Source: an uncultured Clostridia bacterium
GTDB lineage: Bacteria > Bacillota > Clostridia > TANB77 > CAG-508
NCBI GenBank assembly: GCA_944390505.1
Contig: CALXQF010000009.1
Span: 1 to 18,232, forward strand
Direction: 5' to 3'
DNA: 18,232 nt
Both the position numbers and the translations under genes were made by a program. The notes beneath the pieces were generated by a model that worked only from the letters and a program-made list of their open reading frames with translations, made no database searches and was not told the DNA's origin. Below are positions 9,601-15,444 of the stretch, piece by piece (the first letter of the stretch is position 1; each line of letters opens with the position of its first letter).

Positions 9601-11957
9601 ATGGAAAAGAATATCATATCAGAATGAATAAAGAGCAAACATTACCAACTATTTGGAGCCATTTATTAGTCAATGAAAACTTTGGAACATTAGTAACTGA
9701 AACGATGGGAGGATATACATGGTACAAAAATAGTAGGTTAAATCGATTAACAGCTTGGCATAATGCCCAAGTAACAGATGAACCATCTGAAATTATTTTT
9801 ATGCAAGACTTAGAGAATAAAAAAGTGTGGTCTATAGGATTTAATCCATGTCCTGATGAAAATGATTATCATATTACGTATGGATTTGGATATGCTAAAT
9901 ATCAGTATAGTAGCAAAGAATTTTCAGAAGAAGTAGAAATGTTTGTACCAATGGAACAACCAGTAAAGGTGCAAATTTTAAAAATCAATAACAATGAACT
10001 CAAAAAGAAAAAAGTAAAATTAGTGTATTATTTAAAACCAGTATTAGGAGAAGATGAAATTAAATCCAATGGATATTGTGATTTGGAATTTTTAGAAAAT
10101 ACCAATACAATTTGTATGAAAAATCTGGTGGCAGATCCTCATTTTGCAAGATATATGTTTGTGTCTTGTAGTGAGCAGATTACTTCTTATACAGGTAGTA
10201 AAGCAGCATTTTTAGGAAAAGGAACAATTGCAAACCCAGAGGCACTTCATCAAATAGAATTAAATAAAGAAAATGCCTTATGGGAAGATGGAGTAATTGC
10301 TATTCAATGTGAAGTAGAATTGGAAGCATTAGAAAATAAAAAAATTGTGTTTATACTAGGAGTAGGACAAACAAAACTAGAGTGCCAAGACCTTGCTTAT
10401 CAATATCAACATTTAGGAAAAGTATATGAAGAATATGAAAAAACCAAAAGGTTTTGGAGAGAAAAAACGGAAAAATTAAAAGTAGAAACACCATTAGAAT
10501 CTATGAATTTATTATTAAATGGATGGCTCATTTATCAAGTACTTGCCTCTCGTCTATGGGGAAGAACAGGCTATTATCAATCAGGTGGAGCATATGGATT
10601 TAGAGACCAACTACAAGACACTTTAGCTCTAAAATATATTGATACACAGCTTATGAAAAAGCAAATTATCAAACACAGTAGTCATCAATTTATCGAAGGA
10701 GATGTGGAACATTGGTGGCATGATGAAACAGGAAGAGGAATTCGTACTAGATTTAGTGATGATAGATTATGGTTAGTTTATTTAGTTGAAGATTACATCT
10801 CTTTCACAGGAGATGATAGTATATTAGAAGAGCAAGTTCCATATCGAGCAGGAAATCAACTAGAAGAGGGAATAGATGAAAAATACGATGCATATCCTGT
10901 ATCTAACATTGTAGAGAGCATTTATGAACATTGTAAAAAAGCAATTGCTATTTCTCTTAATTTTGGAGAGCATGGAATACCAAAGATTGGGTCAGGAGAC
11001 TGGAATGATGGATTTAGTGAGGTAGGAAACAAAGGAAAAGGAGAAAGTGTATGGCTAGGATTTTTCCTTTATGAAGTATTAAAAAAGTTTATTCCAATTT
11101 GCAAACAAAAAGGAGAAGAAACCATAGCAAAACAATATGAAGAAGTGATGGAAAAATTAAAAAAAGCATTAAATACAAGTGCTTGGGATGGAAGATGGTA
11201 TAAAAGGGCATTTATGGATGATGGACATGTGCTTGGTAGTATTCAAAATGAAGAATGTAGAATTGATTCTATTGCACAAAGCTGGTCGATTATTTCAGGA
11301 GCAGGAGATAATGACAAAAAATATATATCAATGGAAAGCTTAGAAAATCATTTAGTAGATAAGGAAAATGGTATTATCAAATTATTAGATCCTCCTTTTG
11401 AAAAAGGAGTTTTAAACCCAGGATATATTAAAGCATATTTACCAGGAACCAGAGAAAATGGAGGACAATATACACATAGCAGTATATGGGCCATTATTGC
11501 AGAAACCATATTAGGTTTTGGAAATAAGGCAGGGGAATATTATAGAATGATTAACCCAATAGAGCATAGCAGAACAAAAGAATCTGCCAAGAAATACAAA
11601 GTAGAACCATATGTTATTGCAGCAGATGTATACGGACAAAAGAATTTAGCAGGGCGCGGAGGTTGGACATGGTATACAGGTTCAGCTAGCTGGATGTATG
11701 AAGCAGGTATCAAATATATATTAGGTTTAAAAATAGAAAAAAACAAGTTAAAAATAGAACCCTGTATTCCAAATGATTGGAAAGAATATTCTATGAAATA
11801 TCAATATGGAAATAGTATTTATCATATTCATGTACAAAACCAAAATGGAAAAGAAACAGGAGTTACTCGCTTTCTATTGGATGGACAAGAAATAGAAGAA
11901 AAAGAAATTCAGATGAATACAAATGGAGGAATTTATAATATAGAGGTAGAAATGTAA
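3663..11957 (+). CDS. ndvB: NdvB-type cyclic beta-1,2-glucan synthase homologue (GT84-glycoamylase-like-GH94)
   Basis: A giant 2764-residue membrane enzyme, the usual size of NdvB/ChvB/Cgs. I chose ATG 3663 because AAGGAG lies at 3645-3650; a TTG at 3615 in the same frame falls inside the leader hairpin. Order: N-terminal ~430 residues; two membrane helices (~433-490); a glycosyltransferase core (~510-816) with LDADT at ~654-658 and QRWIRGDW at ~802-809; further membrane helices (~848-890 and ~977-1018); a glycoamylase-like region (~1077-1435, NRTSPTNIGLG, WGISESAF, MAHHQG); beta-sandwich regions; and a C-terminal GH94-like phosphorylase part with GGAYGFRDQLQDT (~2307), GSGDWNDG (aspartates ~2446 and 2449) and GRGGWTWYTG (~2664). 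In the known enzymes the GT84 part builds a beta-1,2-glucan from UDP-glucose and the GH94 part trims chain length before cyclisation. No exporter gene is visible. Whether this product is cyclic or linear is unknown. Confidence 0.88.
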   Translation: MEYKTLNIKGAILSQNQLENYLEKIASDHNLTNYSDKSTYPIPRLKENLELITEVYQLLNEHIKLKIPIHPAGEWILDNYYVIDETAKSIKNTLTLKKYKNFLGIANGTYQGFARVYVLASEIVNYSDNQIDGKNLSQLLQAYQKKKTLNMEEIWNIPLFLQIALIENIREICEKIYSVQMQKYKVENIIERLVEYKNKEELQFNHLGEYKAKVKGFGEMKYPFIEYLSYRLRKYGKKAYPYLAILEEQVNKMGMTLDEVIQKEHFDIALRKISVGNCITSLKNLNRISMVEIFEEINGVEDILKQDPANVYEKMDYETKVLYRNKIKELSQKTRISEIYIAKEILNLAREQASKEQENQINNNQTNSLEENKKDDKQKQVNNEIPIVEQNKRLISDKKKEHVGYYLLSDGKAKLWERLTGKKKEIMSNTQKIGISILLCVIVTIFIDILFGIYIYHATKSVVLSVILAILLLIPTQTLLVQIAQFLLGKMVKPKPIPKLDFQKGVPKEFATFIVVPTIINSREKVHKIMEQLETYYIANQSDNLYFALLGDCTSGKNEVEPWDEEVIQAGLEETQKLNQQYPCDKFPRFHFLYRQRTWNAKEECYLSWERKRGLLNQFNEYILNKSKNNFLANTIEIQREGKHIPFIKYIITLDADTNLTLNTGLEMIGAMAHILNLPVLNQNNDLVIDGHALIQPRVGISLQDVQKSLFTQLYAGSGGKDAYTNAISDVYQDNFDEGIFTGKGIYDVGIFSKVLSNEIPENTVLSHDLLEGCYLRCGLASDIMLMDGYPSGYNSFKARLQRWIRGDWQIIPWLKGTITNKANEKKHNPLTLLSKYKTFDNLIRSMQETSIVITLIIISIINLFYDIKITPIVIFLFISLLIPTILEVIDRIVSKKEQETAQKTFTKTLSGVKASLLRGFLAIANLPDKAYFCFQAAIKTLYRICFSKKHFLEWMTAEEAEKNAKKDVLSYYKNMGANIVLGILAIALLFLLPKDISTIFIFILAVIWLIAPSIFCYMSKERKEIEKIQQLSAKEQEYLLEIGAKTWQYFKENMNEKSNFLPPDNYQEDRKPKVMNRTSPTNIGLGLLAVVSSYDLGYENLEDTSHLLEKMINTIQSLPKWNGHLYNWYDLESLQPLMPRYISSVDSGNLVGYLYTVKQFLKEQQEKLAYKVEDEIKDLQYNTMIELMTNLIQSIEKLIRETDFSKLYDETNRLFSIGFNVEENKLTDSYYDLLASEARQTSLIAIAQKQVPIKHWNNLSRTLTILNKYKGLISWSGTAFEYLMPNINIPKYPGSLLDESCKFMLMSQKEYAKKLNIPWGISESAFYLKDLHNNYQYKAFGIPWMGLKRGLADEMVVAPYASILALPDEPKEVVKNLKILEQQGMYQKYGFYESIDYTPTRLKKGEEYDLVKTYMAHHQGLILLSINNLFHNKILTKRFMKNPQIRAVDILLQEKMPENVIITKEEKEKVEKMKYVDDQNYWLKEITKPMTRLPQMNVLSSNHYQILMDAKGNGYSQFEDILINRYKKTEDLEQGIFFFLKNVKTKRIWTANCMNYLSQGDKYTIYFMPDQNKIVRQDGSIETVMNVTIAPNEPVELRTLELTNYGLEEETIEVTSYLEPVLSTMSQDYSHPAFNNLFLSYEYLEEQNAILVHRRNRNEKEIPIYLGAMLYTENKTTGDLEYEIDKEKFYGRNGFQIPRVVENSIPLSKQIQYTTDPIISFKRTITIQPEETGKLHLILAVGHDKGQVQENLQYFSNQETIKHSFELEKAKIEAENRYLGVKGKELEFYQKMLGYLLLQNPLKKLQYAKTMDLPVAKLWEYGISGDLPILLCKVKTTEDIEILNQLLKFYYYFHIKNILFDLVIIDEEKYSYNNIREEITSSIVNENLSYLQNVKGGIFVLENLEKQEKEFLEYRANLSIPANCGSLYRYIKELEEEFKYQVKEMPSEEPYHAIEETKPIREPLENLKYYNEYGGFSQDGKEYHIRMNKEQTLPTIWSHLLVNENFGTLVTETMGGYTWYKNSRLNRLTAWHNAQVTDEPSEIIFMQDLENKKVWSIGFNPCPDENDYHITYGFGYAKYQYSSKEFSEEVEMFVPMEQPVKVQILKINNNELKKKKVKLVYYLKPVLGEDEIKSNGYCDLEFLENTNTICMKNLVADPHFARYMFVSCSEQITSYTGSKAAFLGKGTIANPEALHQIELNKENALWEDGVIAIQCEVELEALENKKIVFILGVGQTKLECQDLAYQYQHLGKVYEEYEKTKRFWREKTEKLKVETPLESMNLLLNGWLIYQVLASRLWGRTGYYQSGGAYGFRDQLQDTLALKYIDTQLMKKQIIKHSSHQFIEGDVEHWWHDETGRGIRTRFSDDRLWLVYLVEDYISFTGDDSILEEQVPYRAGNQLEEGIDEKYDAYPVSNIVESIYEHCKKAIAISLNFGEHGIPKIGSGDWNDGFSEVGNKGKGESVWLGFFLYEVLKKFIPICKQKGEETIAKQYEEVMEKLKKALNTSAWDGRWYKRAFMDDGHVLGSIQNEECRIDSIAQSWSIISGAGDNDKKYISMESLENHLVDKENGIIKLLDPPFEKGVLNPGYIKAYLPGTRENGGQYTHSSIWAIIAETILGFGNKAGEYYRMINPIEHSRTKESAKKYKVEPYVIAADVYGQKNLAGRGGWTWYTGSASWMYEAGIKYILGLKIEKNKLKIEPCIPNDWKEYSMKYQYGNSIYHIHVQNQNGKETGVTRFLLDGQEIEEKEIQMNTNGGIYNIEVEM

Positions 11958-11975
11958 CAAAAATTATGGTATAAT
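11947..11975 (+). promoter_or_regulatory. Extended -10 promoter of the 44-codon minigene
   Basis: TATAAT at 11970-11975 is preceded by TGG, an extended -10. A 4/6 match to TTGACA (TAGAAA, 11947-11952) lies 17 bases upstream and overlaps the end of the glucan synthase gene. Transcription would begin near 11982, so the RNA would open with a small hairpin, CAGTC (11983-11987) with GACTG (11994-11998). The block TGGTATAATAAAAG recurs identically in the next cassette. Confidence 0.65.
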
Positions 11976-12026
11976 AAAAGAACAGTCGATTTTGACTGAT
12001 TGATTATCTACAAGGAGGAAGACAAC

Positions 12027-12161
12027 ATGAAAGCACTCAAAGCAATTGCCCTTGTAGCTGCTGGCGCGGTGAGCACGTTAGTGGTGCTCATGGCAGTGGC
12101 AGCAAAGTATGAGGAACTTTCGGAGTTCATAGGAGAGGGAGGCGGCTGGAATCTAGATTAG
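12027..12161 (+). CDS. Small single-pass membrane protein, 44 aa, unknown function
   Basis: I do not recognise this gene. ATG 12027 follows a strong AAGGAGG (12012-12018) and the ORF ends at TAG 12159-12161. The peptide has a short basic N-terminus (MKALK), one hydrophobic helix over residues ~6-26 (rich in Ala, Val and Leu), then an acidic tail starting KYEEL and ending in a glycine run and WNLD. It has its own promoter and a strong terminator, so it is a single-gene transcript. By hand count the ORF is about 52% GC (70 of 135), against very AT-rich neighbours, and uses codons such as GCG, GGC, GTG and CTC that are scarce nearby. This suggests transfer or special codon selection. It could be a secreted or processed peptide, a small membrane regulator or a toxin-like peptide; nothing decides between them. 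Confidence 0.6.
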   Translation: MKALKAIALVAAGAVSTLVVLMAVAAKYEELSEFIGEGGGWNLD

Positions 12162-12180
12162 CGCTTATTATCTCCTACAC

Positions 12181-12213
12181 AGCCCACTCTCTTTCCAAGG
12201 AGAGTGGGCTTTT
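12181..12213 (+). terminator. Strong rho-independent terminator of the 44-codon minigene
   Basis: AGCCCACTCTC (12181-12191) pairs perfectly with GAGAGTGGGCT (12200-12210) around an 8-base loop, and a short T-run follows to 12213. The GC-rich 11-bp stem makes this one of the clearest terminators in the window. Confidence 0.92.
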
Positions 12214-12238
12214 ATAAAGAAAGATACACAGTCAATAT

Positions 12239-12267
12239 TTGATTTCCATTGAGAAAAGTGGTATAAT
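12239..12267 (+). promoter_or_regulatory. Sigma-A promoter with extended -10 for the 80-codon minigene
   Basis: TTGATT (12239-12244), a 17-base spacer, then TATAAT (12262-12267) preceded by TGG. The predicted start near 12274 lies after any upstream in-frame start codon, which supports ATG 12317 as the true start. The TGGTATAATAAAAG block is identical to that of the preceding cassette. Confidence 0.8.
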
Positions 12268-12316
12268 AAAAGTACTAGTTCAAGTAACTATATTTTTAGA
12301 AATGAGGTTATACATC

Positions 12317-12559
12317 ATGAAAAAATCTACTATCCGTTCTATCATTCGGAAACTGGTGGCAATTGCTATCTTTATTCCAGGAGCATACCTGTGGGATGCC
12401 AGTATGAACGGAACGCAACCTGCTTTTCTCGCTTTTTACGGCTTGAGTTTCGTGATTGCAGCCGGCATGATGCTTGGAGGTATTTACCTTTTCGCTCAAA
12501 AGATTATCGACAAAGTACTGTACAAGTTTTTTGAGACTCTGCCGTTAGGATGGAAGTAA
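12317..12559 (+). CDS. Small two-helix membrane protein, 80 aa, unknown function
   Basis: I do not recognise this gene. ATG 12317 follows GAGG at 12304-12307; the frame is open further upstream, but the promoter at 12239-12267 excludes an earlier start. The protein begins with a basic stretch (MKKSTIRSIIRK), then a hydrophobic segment at ~13-27, a short loop (WDASMNGTQ), and a second helix at ~36-58 rich in Gly and Ala. It ends with a basic/aromatic tail finishing in PLGWK. This suggests a helical hairpin in the membrane. It is monocistronic, between its own promoter and terminator. Hand-counted GC is about 42% (103 of 243), well above the neighbours. Residue 11 is a CGG arginine (12347-12349), a codon that in the AT-rich genes is seen only at the two frame breaks. 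Transfer from a less AT-rich genome is possible. Confidence 0.65.
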   Translation: MKKSTIRSIIRKLVAIAIFIPGAYLWDASMNGTQPAFLAFYGLSFVIAAGMMLGGIYLFAQKIIDKVLYKFFETLPLGWK

Positions 12560-12564
12560 GTTGC

Positions 12565-12592
12565 AAGGACCGCTTTCGCGGTCCTTATTTTT
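12565..12592 (+). terminator. Strong rho-independent terminator of the 80-codon minigene
   Basis: AAGGACCGC (12565-12573) and GCGGTCCTT (12578-12586) form a perfect 9-bp stem with a TTTC tetraloop, followed by ATTTTT (12587-12592). It begins five bases after the stop codon. Confidence 0.92.
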
Positions 12593-12658
12593 ATGTTAAT
12601 TTTTTTCAGTTGAATAACGTATATTGGTGTTACAATCTACAATTATTAAATAGTTATG

Positions 12659-12730
12659 ATAAATGTTATATATGTATTTTTTTGCGTCTCCACCTTAAGA
12701 CTTCAATAAAAATACATACATAACATTTAT
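12659..12730 (+). repeat. Long near-perfect palindrome upstream of the response regulator
   Basis: Arms 12659-12681 and 12708-12730 pair at 22 of 23 positions; the one mismatch is A12670 against C12719. The loop is 26 bases (12682-12707) and contains GTCT...AGAC as an inner inverted repeat. The 12593-12900 gap contains no gene that I can support; this palindrome, a pair of direct repeats and a promoter fill it. It could be a degenerate mobile-element remnant, a bidirectional terminator or a structured RNA. T-runs occur inside the arms on both strands. Confidence 0.75.
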
Positions 12731-12764
12731 TAAAAATTGATTGTTGATGATAGCATTATAGATG

Positions 12765-12807
12765 TGACAAAAATATTTCAAAAATGTTTCGGAAATATGA
12801 CAAAAAT
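12765..12807 (+). promoter_or_regulatory. Direct repeats TGACAAAAAT upstream of the response regulator promoter
   Basis: TGACAAAAAT occurs at 12765-12774 and 12798-12807, start to start 33 bases, about three helical turns, so both face the same side of DNA. Between them is the small dyad TTTC-G-GAAA. OmpR-family regulators bind direct repeats upstream of their own promoters, so autoregulation is a reasonable guess; no binding consensus was tested. Confidence 0.35.
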
Positions 12808-12819
12808 TACGGAAAAAAC

Positions 12820-12848
12820 TTGTACAAAAGATGTTAATATGATATAAA
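12820..12848 (+). promoter_or_regulatory. Promoter of the two-component regulator gene
   Basis: TTGTAC (12820-12825), 17-base spacer, then TATAAA (12843-12848) preceded by TGA, giving an extended -10. The predicted RNA start near 12855 leaves a leader of about 46 bases before the GTG start codon at 12901. Confidence 0.65.
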
Positions 12849-12900
12849 TATAGATAAAGAAACAAAGGTAAAAGTCTGAAAAGAAAGGCAGGGGCTTTTT

Positions 12901-13713
12901 GTGGAAGAAAAAAATAATGTTTTAAAAAATGAAGAAGGTCAAGTGCATAATGAACCACAACAATATGATGGAACACAGGGAAATGGAAGTTCTACAGAAG
13001 AAAAGAAAACAATATTGATTGTAGATGATGAAAAAAGAATTGTAGATATTTTAATGTATAATTTACAAAAAGAAGGTTATCTAACTTTAGAAGCAAACGA
13101 TGGAGAAGAAGCTATTGAAATTGCGATGGAAAAAAAGCCAGATCTAATTTTATTAGATATTATGCTTCCAAAGGTAGATGGATTAACTGTCTGCAAAAGA
13201 TTAAGACATACACTTAATGTTCCAATTCTAATTTTATCTGCAAAAGATGAAGAAATTGACAAAATTCTGGGTTTAGAATTAGGAGCAGACGATTATATTA
13301 CCAATCCATTTAGTGTGAGAGAATTAATGGCTAGAGTAAAAGCTAATTTAAGAAAAGCAGAAGTATCTAATCAGACATCAGAAAATGAAGAAGAAAATAA
13401 AGTATTACATAAAATAATTCAGTTAGGGGACTTAACAATTAATTTAGACAAATTTGAAGTAAGAGTAAGGGGAGTACCAATTGAATTAACTTTAAGAGAA
13501 TTTGAAGTTTTAAAATATTTAGCACAGCAACCCGGTCAAGTAGTAACAAGAGAAATTTTATTAGAAAAAGTATGGGGCTATGAATATTATGGAGATATTA
13601 GAACAGTAGACGTAACAGTAAGAAGAATCAGAGAAAAAATAGAAAAAGATACCTCTTCACCTAAAATCTTAATTACAAAAAGAGGGGTAGGCTATTATTT
13701 AGCAACAGATTAA
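12901..13713 (+). CDS. OmpR/PhoB-family response regulator, WalR-like
   Basis: A 270-residue DNA-binding response regulator. The start is GTG 12901 with AGGGG just upstream; no better in-frame start precedes the receiver. The receiver domain (~36-152) has the acid pair D42/D43, phosphoacceptor D86 (LLDIMLP) and S113. The wording around EIDKILGLELGADDY and SVRELMARVKANLRK is closest to WalR/YycF. The C-terminal winged helix (~175-268) shows LTLREFEVLKYLAQQPGQVVTR and VDVTVRRIREKIE. Two oddities: an acidic, low-complexity N-terminal extension of about 35 residues, and Asn at 135 where receivers have an invariant lysine (ITNPFS instead of TKPFS). The kinase follows 125 bases downstream on the same strand. 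WalR controls wall metabolism and PhoP/PhoB phosphate genes; without yycH/yycI neighbours I leave the name open. Confidence 0.88.
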   Translation: MEEKNNVLKNEEGQVHNEPQQYDGTQGNGSSTEEKKTILIVDDEKRIVDILMYNLQKEGYLTLEANDGEEAIEIAMEKKPDLILLDIMLPKVDGLTVCKRLRHTLNVPILILSAKDEEIDKILGLELGADDYITNPFSVRELMARVKANLRKAEVSNQTSENEEENKVLHKIIQLGDLTINLDKFEVRVRGVPIELTLREFEVLKYLAQQPGQVVTREILLEKVWGYEYYGDIRTVDVTVRRIREKIEKDTSSPKILITKRGVGYYLATD

Positions 13714-13726
13714 AAAAATATTTAGA

Positions 13727-13784
13727 AATATATTTCAGGATACGTCTCAAGACATAGTTTTAAAGAGATATCCTGAAATATATT
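13727..13784 (+). repeat. Perfect 16-bp palindrome between regulator and kinase genes
   Basis: Arms 13727-13742 and 13769-13784 are perfect inverted repeats (core TTTCAGGATA / TATCCTGAAA) around a 26-base loop. No T-run follows, so it is not a standard terminator. The loop has the same length as that of the palindrome at 12659-12730 and also carries CGTCTC followed by AAGAC at its left side. It would fold strongly in a regulator-kinase transcript and could lower kinase expression or set mRNA processing. Confidence 0.75.
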
Positions 13785-13838
13785 AAATCAAAAACAAAAT
13801 TTTCTGAATGATTAGGCAATGAAAGAGATGAAAATAAA

Positions 13839-15285
13839 ATGATAAAGAGTATACAAACGAAAATTATACTGATTTTTTTTGTTTTAGGTATCATTTCAAT
13901 TGGAGCACTTTCCTTTTTTCATATTATAATGTTAAATCAAATGAATCAATCGATTAGTAATATTGATAGTAGTGAAGAATTAAGTAATATGATTATTACC
14001 CAAATTACCCAAACCAAAGTAATTACTGCTATTGCTATTGGAATTTTTGCAATTATTACTCTGTTGGTAGGCTATTTTGTTTCAAAATCAGTCATCAAGC
14101 CAATTAATAATTTAATTCAAAATGCAGAAAAAATTGCAAATGGAGAAGAAGTGGAAATACAAGATACAGGCAAGAAAAAGACTCAAGTAGATGAATTAGT
14201 AAATGCATTTAGTCTAATGACAACTGAATTAAAACAAAACTTAAATGAAATGGGAAAGCAGAAAAAGCAAATTGAAACAATACTATTGCATATGACAGAT
14301 GGAATTATTGCATTTGATATGTATGGAAATATAATACATATTAACCCTGCTGCTATACAGCTCTTAAACTTGAACTCAAAAACAGATAGAAATTTCGATA
14401 AAATTTTTCGAAAATTACATGCAGATATTAATCTAGAAAAGATTGTATATTTAGAGAATTGGACATCATCAGAACAAAGGTTAAATATTGGAGAAAAATA
14501 TGTAAATTTATTATTTGCACCATTTCAAGATGAAAGTGATAAACCAGCAGGTGTAATTGTGGTAATCCAAGACATTACAGAACATGTAAAATTGGATAAT
14601 ATGAGAAAAGAATTTGTAGCAGATGTATCACATGAATTAAAAACTCCAATTACTTCTATTATGGGATATGCAGATACTTTATTAGAAAGTGAATATGACA
14701 AAGAAATGCAGACAAAATTTCTGGGCGTTATTAGTTCAGAAGCAAGGAGAATGGCAAAATTAGTAACTGACCTCTTAACACTTTCAAGATATGATAATAA
14801 AAAGATTACCAAAGAGGAAACTGAATTTGACTTAGGTGATTTAACTAAAAAATGTATAGAAAGACTAAAATTTGAAATAGAAAAGAAAAACCATCATGTG
14901 GAATGTTTTGTAACAGCTAATGTTCCACCAGTACATGCAGATAAATATGGAATAGAAAGAGTCATTTTGAATATTATAACAAATGCCATCAAATACACAC
15001 CGGAAAATGGAATCATTAAAGTTTATGTAGGATTTGTTTACAATGATGCCTATATTAAAGTAATAGATAATGGTATTGGAATTCCGGAAAAAGATTTAAC
15101 AAGAATTTTTGAAAGATTTTATAGAGTTGATAAGGCAAGAACAAGAGAAATGGGAGGAACAGGACTTCGGACTTTCTATTGCAAAAGAAATATTAGATCA
15201 AAATCATGGAAGTATTGATATTAAAAGTGAACAAGGAAAAGGTACTGAAGTAGTAATCCGTATCCCAGTAAATAAAAAGAATTAA
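13839..15285 (+). CDS. Sensor histidine kinase (WalK/PhoR-like) with a +1 frame break in the G2 box
   Basis: Read in one frame the protein stops at 15218 after 459 residues. Shifting +1 at C15168 restores a normal kinase of 481 residues ending at TAA 15283-15285. Domains: membrane helices ~8-30 and ~61-83 with only ~30 residues between; HAMP (~84-137); PAS (~145-250); dimerisation helix with phosphoacceptor H265 (VSHELKTP); and ATPase N box (NIITNAIKYT), G1 (DNGIG, 410-414) and F box (FERFYRVDK). At the G2 box the sequence runs GGTGL, then CGG, then out-of-frame text, whereas the +1 frame gives GLSIAKEIL and a normal tail. Without the shift the ATP lid and last strands are lost. The start ATG 13839 has only a weak Shine-Dalgarno site. 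It pairs with the regulator just upstream. The short outer loop suggests sensing in or near the membrane rather than through a large external domain. Confidence 0.85.
15165..15171 (+). other. Frame-break site CTT-C-GGA in the histidine kinase gene
   Basis: Zero-frame codons are CTT CGG ACT; dropping C15168 gives CTT GGA CTT TCT, which encodes the conserved G2 glycine and continues a normal kinase. GGGAGG (15152-15157) and AGGA (15161-15164) lie just upstream and could act as an internal Shine-Dalgarno stimulator, as in prfB recoding, though they also simply encode the glycine-rich motif. Confidence 0.6.
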
Positions 15286-15349
15286 AAGAAGAAAGCAAAA
15301 CATTATTCATAATAGTTTTTGGTAAAATACGGTTCAAACGAATGAAACA

Positions 15350-15384
15350 ATTGATAGATAACATGATACGAAAAAACTATCAAT
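15350..15384 (+). other. Hairpin in the leader region of the signal peptidase gene
   Basis: ATTGATAG (15350-15357) and CTATCAAT (15377-15384) form a perfect 8-bp inverted repeat with a 19-base loop, without a T-run. The 15286-15444 gap otherwise holds a weak promoter-like TGG-TAAAAT at 15320-15328 with no good -35 box. No gene is visible here. Confidence 0.4.
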
Positions 15385-15444
15385 GTAAAAAGGTAAAAAT
15401 TTTTTAAGAATGATGTTTTATGAAAGAAAGGAATATAATCAAAA

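Noticed and set aside
12239..12316. Upstream extension of the 80-aa minigene to 12239
   Set aside because: The extension overlaps the promoter boxes (12239-12267), so it would not be transcribed; ATG 12317 has a Shine-Dalgarno site.
12347..12349. In-frame CGG in the 80-aa minigene as a third +1 shift site
   Set aside because: The zero frame continues as a coherent two-helix protein to a stop just before a terminator, while the +1 frame ends after about 18 codons without pattern.
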